From contig CALAYY010000216.1 of the NCBI GenBank assembly GCA_937895465.1, positions 1 through 19,524 on the forward strand: DNA of 19,524 nt. The letters run 5' to 3'. The notes under the pieces are model-generated. The model was not told where the DNA came from. It searched no databases and saw nothing but the letters and a program-made list of their open reading frames with translations. Of this stretch, positions 16,602 through 19,524 are shown piece by piece. Both the position numbers and the translations under genes were made by a program. Source of the stretch: an uncultured Clostridia bacterium. GTDB taxonomy: Bacteria; Bacillota; Clostridia; Christensenellales; DUVY01. Numbering within the stretch: the stretch's first letter is position 1; every line of letters begins with the position of its first letter.

Positions 16602-16678
16602 CAAATTTCCTCCATCTTTTGTTAATATCCAAGTGCAACAAAGCAAGCCTTGAATTATATGCCTCATATCACTTTCAC

Positions 16679-16706
16679 AGTATACCTTTTTAAAAGTTTA
16701 TGTCCA
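16679..16706 (-). promoter_or_regulatory. Probable sigma-A promoter of the operon
   Basis: On the minus strand TGGACA (16706-16701, five of six matches) is followed after 16 bases by TATACT (16684-16679, five of six). Transcription would start near 16672, leaving a leader of about 70 bases before the ATG at 16601. A second possible -10, TATAAT (16659-16654), has no recognisable -35 and would need an activator. The element lies in the 178-base region shared with the divergent AraC-type regulator gene. Confidence 0.5.
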
Positions 16707-16728
16707 TAGTCTTTTTTAATAAAAAGTC
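16685..16728. promoter_or_regulatory. Candidate AraC-regulator binding region
   Basis: Two similar AT-rich, nearly palindromic elements face the operon: CTTTTTTAATAAAAAG (16711-16726) and CTTTTTAAAAG (16686-16696), centres about 28 bases apart. One sits in the promoter spacer and the other just upstream of the -35. Direct-repeat operators about two or three helical turns apart are usual for AraC-family activators, but the elements are low-complexity, so this is only a candidate. Confidence 0.25.
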
Positions 16729-16731
16729 ATT

Positions 16732-16754
16732 ATTTCGTTCTTTATATGCGAAAT
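16732..16754. promoter_or_regulatory. Interrupted palindrome upstream of the AraC-type gene
   Basis: ATTTCG (16732-16737) and CGAAAT (16749-16754) form an inverted repeat with an 11-base spacer, 25 bases before the regulator start codon. Its symmetry and position suit autoregulation or a partner repressor. It is short and in AT-rich DNA, so support is weak. Confidence 0.25.
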
Positions 16755-16779
16755 TAAATATTGATTTTTTGTTTTTTGT

Positions 16780-17757
16780 ATGCTAAAATCAATACAAATG
16801 TCAAACTTTGTATCATTTAAAAATCTAAAAAACGCTGTTTTGGAGCCTATTTCTTATTACATAAAAGGCTTTAACATAGGGTTTTCTATGGATATGCATC
16901 AACATACATATTTTGAGATTATGTATGCATATAAAGGCAGTTTTATTTTTGAGGTTTTTGAAGATGAAAATTCATCATCAAAAGATATAAAATCATACGA
17001 AGTCACTGCAGGTCAATTTATATTTATTGATGCAATGACTTTTCATAAAATTAAGATAACTTCTTCAAAAGATGTAATCATTTATAATATAGAGCTTGAA
17101 ATCAAAAAAAATGACCAATATAATCCTTTTAATATAAACGACATATTGCCCATAAAATACGACATGCTTATTAAAAACAGTGGACTCAAAACCGTTGCAA
17201 ATGAAGATAAGTTTATTATTTTATCCGATATAGAACAAGTTGATGTTTGCATGAAAAACTTGATAATTGCCTTATCGTCCAAAATAACTTCTCTTGAAAT
17301 GGCGGTTAATGTACAATGTCTTTTGATTTCACTATTTATGGAGATTTCAAAATGTGCTAATAATACTGTTTCAGGAACAATATCTTATATCAAAAGAGCC
17401 AATAAATATATTATTAAGAATTTTACATCAAAAATATCAATAGATAATATAGCCGAATACGCAGGTATTAATAAGGCATACCTGCAAAGGCAATATAAAA
17501 AATATAATAATCAGACTATATTGACCACCATTAATCAACTAAGAGTTCAAAAAGCTTGCCAACTTTTAAGATCTTCCAATATTTTAATTGACGATATAGC
17601 AAAGCAAGTAGGCTTTAGCCGCAAAGAACAACTTTACTATGTTTTTAAAGGTTTAATGGGCATCTCACCTTCCAAATATAGAGATACTTATATTCAAAGT
17701 GAAATTGACCATCATTATCATTCTTATATTTCCAATGCTATCTCTGTTGATGACTAG
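16780..17757 (+). CDS. AraC-family transcriptional regulator
   Basis: A 325-residue regulator. The N-terminal cupin-like sensor domain (about 30-105) has MHQHTYFEIMY (H40, H42, E46) and the later FHKIKI strand, typical of sugar-responsive AraC proteins. A helical linker (150-195) leads to the C-terminal double helix-turn-helix (about 203-304). The first HTH is IDNIAEYAGINKAYLQRQYK; the second ends in GFSRKEQLYYVFKGLMGISP, followed by the canonical SPSKYRDTY. It is divergent from the carbohydrate operon and is likely its activator in response to an imported sugar. No Shine-Dalgarno sequence precedes the ATG at 16780 or the in-frame ATG at 16798, so the start is uncertain and translation is perhaps weak or leaderless. 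The gene ends 24 bases from the convergent polymerase remnant. Confidence 0.9.
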   Translation: MLKSIQMSNFVSFKNLKNAVLEPISYYIKGFNIGFSMDMHQHTYFEIMYAYKGSFIFEVFEDENSSSKDIKSYEVTAGQFIFIDAMTFHKIKITSSKDVIIYNIELEIKKNDQYNPFNINDILPIKYDMLIKNSGLKTVANEDKFIILSDIEQVDVCMKNLIIALSSKITSLEMAVNVQCLLISLFMEISKCANNTVSGTISYIKRANKYIIKNFTSKISIDNIAEYAGINKAYLQRQYKKYNNQTILTTINQLRVQKACQLLRSSNILIDDIAKQVGFSRKEQLYYVFKGLMGISPSKYRDTYIQSEIDHHYHSYISNAISVDD

Positions 17758-17781
17758 AGAAGCAACTAATTTTCTTCGGTT

Positions 17782-18492
17782 CTATGATAAATATGGTGGT
17801 TCCGCATTAATTCCAAATTCCTTATACAGTCTATCAGGTGAGCAGTTAGCAACACACTGCATATCATATATTCCATACTTTTCAAGCCTTCGGGCAATCC
17901 CCTTTGCGACCTGCCAAAAGTCTGTTATAGGTGTATGATTCCATAATAAATTTCTATATAACTTTTCATCTAGATAACCGATACGGTCTGAGCATTTTTT
18001 TGAGATGATATCCAAAGCAATCTTTGCAAGATACAGATTTGTGCCAATGCCCACAGTAGAGGGAATCATCGTCTTTTCAGCTATTTCATCTATCAACATT
18101 TTGGCAAACTCTTTAGGGGTTTTCTTATAAATCTTGAGGTAATCCGTTGCATCAATAAAGGATTCATCTATTGAATACACATGAATATCCCGTTTATCAA
18201 TATACTTTAAATAAATCGAATAGATATCAGCAGCATATTCAATATACTTTTTCATTCTAGGTAATGCCGTAATGTACTTTATATTCCTAGGTATTTCAAA
18301 AATACGGCAGCGGTTCTTAACACCCAACGCTTTCATCTTAGGCGATATCGCCAAGCATATTGCTCCGCTACCCCTAGACGGATCTGCAACCACAAGATTA
18401 GTCTCAAACGGGTTAAGCCCTCTTTCTGCACACTCGACACTCGCAAAAAATGATTTTGCATCTATACAAAAATATATTCTCTGCTTTTCCAT
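17782..18492 (-). pseudogene. Y-family DNA polymerase (UmuC/DinB-like), C-terminally truncated
   Basis: A 236-residue protein that matches the palm, fingers and thumb of translesion polymerases. CIDAKSFFASVEC carries D11 and the steric-gate F16, YSIDESF carries D109/E110, GIGTNLYLAKIALDI lies at 148-162, and a thumb helix-hairpin-helix is at about 188-210. Full-length relatives run to 350-420 residues or more; this one stops shortly after LYKEFGINAE with a foreign tail PPYLS, so the little-finger domain that grips DNA is missing. The break is near 17800, 40-odd bases from the end of the AraC-type gene. The start is good: ATG at 18492 with AAGGA seven bases upstream, behind a strong promoter. 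Activity is doubtful without the little finger. It may be a remnant left by recombination; a functional short form cannot be excluded. Confidence 0.85.
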
Positions 18493-18530
18493 GTCACTAT
18501 CCTTCTTTTCTTAAATCAATTATTTGCCAT

Positions 18531-18560
18531 ATTGTAACACCCTAAACATATGTTTGTCAA
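18531..18560 (-). promoter_or_regulatory. Strong sigma-A promoter of the Y-family polymerase gene
   Basis: On the minus strand a perfect TTGACA (18560-18555) is followed after 18 bases by TACAAT (18536-18531), with TG one base before the -10 (extended -10). It lies 38 bases upstream of the ATG at 18492 and is the best-matching promoter seen in the window. Confidence 0.75.
18544..18555. promoter_or_regulatory. LexA-box-like palindrome between -35 and -10
   Basis: AAACATATGTTT is a perfect 12-base palindrome in the spacer of the polymerase promoter. It differs from the Bacillota LexA (DinR) half-site pattern GAAC-N4-GTTC only by one symmetrical change in each half. Its position over the promoter of a translesion polymerase gene fits SOS repression. 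Confidence 0.45.
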
Positions 18561-18587
18561 TAGGAAGTTTTTGGCAGTTAACAAGGA

Positions 18588-18609
18588 AAAAGGGCTTAAA
18601 ACCCCTTTT
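18588..18609 (-). terminator. Possible weak terminator after the recombinase gene
   Basis: An inverted repeat AAAAGGG/CCCTTTT (18603-18609 with 18588-18594 when read on the minus strand) has an eight-base loop. The descending arm ends in five T residues on the transcribed strand. The stem has only three G-C pairs, so termination would be partial. It sits in the 205-base gap 18493-18697, which otherwise holds only the polymerase promoter. Confidence 0.4.
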
Positions 18610-18697
18610 AACATGAAAATCATATAGTAAATCAGAAGACTTATTTTTAATTCTTTTTATCAAAAGATTGTTCTTATCTTCATTTTTATTTTAAAAA

Positions 18698-19524
18698 CTA
18701 TATTTTTTTCATCTCCATCCCATTATTTAGTTCGAACACAATATTCTCTTTATCATATACATGTACCTTATGAACAAGCCTTAAGAATATATCTTTATCA
18801 AATTTAGTTGCTTTCTTTTCTTTTTCTAAATAAGCTGTTATTTCTTCTTGCTGAATCTTATTCTGCTGTATTCGACCTGCCATATTCTTGAGCTTTTCTC
18901 TTTGTATGAATAACTCATCCAATCTTTCCATTATGTTTTTAGATTCTTCATTAATCATTTCGCTTTTTTGCTTTTTTGTTATCTCCATCATTTGGCTTTG
19001 CATCTTTTGGATCTCAATTTCAATTTCTTTTAAACAATCTTCATCTTTTGATATATCAGACTCTTCACATATAGATTCCTTCATCGTTGACCATATATCG
19101 GATAAAATCTTATCCTTGTTTTTAAGCGTATCGTTTAATTTGGTTATGAACAACTCTTCAAGGTAACTCTCTTTTAACGGCTTTTGCGGACAGTTGTTTT
19201 TGCCTAAGTCAAGGTGTGTTATACAGCTCCAATAGTGCGTTCTCTTCCCGTTATATATATGGTTATGTCTTCGAAACCTTGCTCCGCATATCTTGCATTC
19301 TATCTTACCGCTGAAGGCATACTGTTCTGAGTATCTGCCCCTGCCCGTTCCCTTTACAGTACGAAGGCTGTTTCTTCTTTTCATCTCAGCTTGAGCTGCA
19401 TTCCAGGTTTCTCTGTCTATTATCCCAGGATGGTTATTTTCTACATACCGCTGTTCAGCCTGACCTGTATTCTTGACTCTTTTTTCGCTTAAGAAATCCC
19501 TTTTATATGTCTTTTGCAGTATGG
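18698..19524 (-). CDS. Large serine recombinase, C-terminal part (runs off the window)
   Basis: The frame stays open to the right edge, so about 274 residues are visible and the N-terminal catalytic resolvase domain lies outside. The visible part starts with the recombinase domain end (LQKTYKRDFLSEKRVKNTG, then YVENNHPGIIDRETWNA), characteristic of TnpX/TndX-type and phage-type large serine recombinases. A zinc beta-ribbon follows (CKIC, later WSC and NNC as the four Cys ligands). A long coiled coil comes next (roughly 19060-18830) and then a terminal LVHKVHVYDKENIVFELNNG strand pair. An internal ATG at 19384 is not the real start. These enzymes integrate and excise mobile elements at short att sites. 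The gene suggests that an integrative element or its remnant abuts the carbohydrate locus. The C terminus is complete at 18698. Confidence 0.92.
   Translation of the reverse strand, partial: ILQKTYKRDFLSEKRVKNTGQAEQRYVENNHPGIIDRETWNAAQAEMKRRNSLRTVKGTGRGRYSEQYAFSGKIECKICGARFRRHNHIYNGKRTHYWSCITHLDLGKNNCPQKPLKESYLEELFITKLNDTLKNKDKILSDIWSTMKESICEESDISKDEDCLKEIEIEIQKMQSQMMEITKKQKSEMINEESKNIMERLDELFIQREKLKNMAGRIQQNKIQQEEITAYLEKEKKATKFDKDIFLRLVHKVHVYDKENIVFELNNGMEMKKI

Noticed and set aside
16602..16667. Longer start for the large surface protein
   Set aside because: The ATG at 16601 has GGAGG at ideal spacing and begins a clean signal peptide; the extra 22 residues overlap the predicted leader.
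18698..19384. A short complete recombinase starting at the ATG at 19384
   Set aside because: The frame continues open upstream to the window edge and encodes conserved serine-recombinase sequence (NHPGIIDRETW), so 19384 is internal.

Overview
The window is AT-rich. It carries lipoprotein signal sequences, strong AGGAGG-type ribosome sites, and an LplB/YtcP-type sugar ABC transporter whose solute-binding protein is a lipoprotein. These point to a low-GC Gram-positive anaerobe (Bacillota, most likely Clostridia, possibly an uncultured gut lineage). The species cannot be named from the sequence.

Positions 35-16601 read as one minus-strand carbohydrate-utilisation operon of ten genes. In transcription order (right to left) they are: a 989-residue LamG/InlB-repeat surface protein; a solute-binding lipoprotein; a second LamG/InlB-repeat surface protein; a beta-helix lipoprotein (copy C); permease LplB-type; permease YtcP-type; beta-helix lipoproteins B and A; a divergent GH36 alpha-galactosidase-like enzyme; and a GH43-like enzyme. 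An AraC-family activator gene (16780-17757, plus strand) diverges from the operon across a 178-base regulatory region.

Inferred division of labour: the LamG proteins and the three GH28/GH49-like lipoproteins act outside the membrane to bind and cut a polysaccharide. The solute-binding protein and two permeases import the oligosaccharides. The GH36 and GH43 enzymes have no signal peptide and finish degradation in the cytoplasm. No ABC ATPase is encoded here, so a shared MsmX-type ATPase elsewhere is probably used. Two long stem-loops lie exactly at the borders of the solute-binding/second surface protein segment and may set its expression level.

Positions 17782-19524 look like mobile-element or chromosome-plasticity DNA: a Y-family DNA polymerase gene cut off before its little-finger domain, with a good promoter overlapped by a LexA-box-like palindrome, and the C-terminal part of a large serine recombinase that continues past the window. 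The abrupt end of the polymerase beside the AraC gene suggests a recombination junction near 17800. No tRNA, rRNA, CRISPR array or insertion sequence was seen, and no gene-free stretch exceeds about 205 bases.
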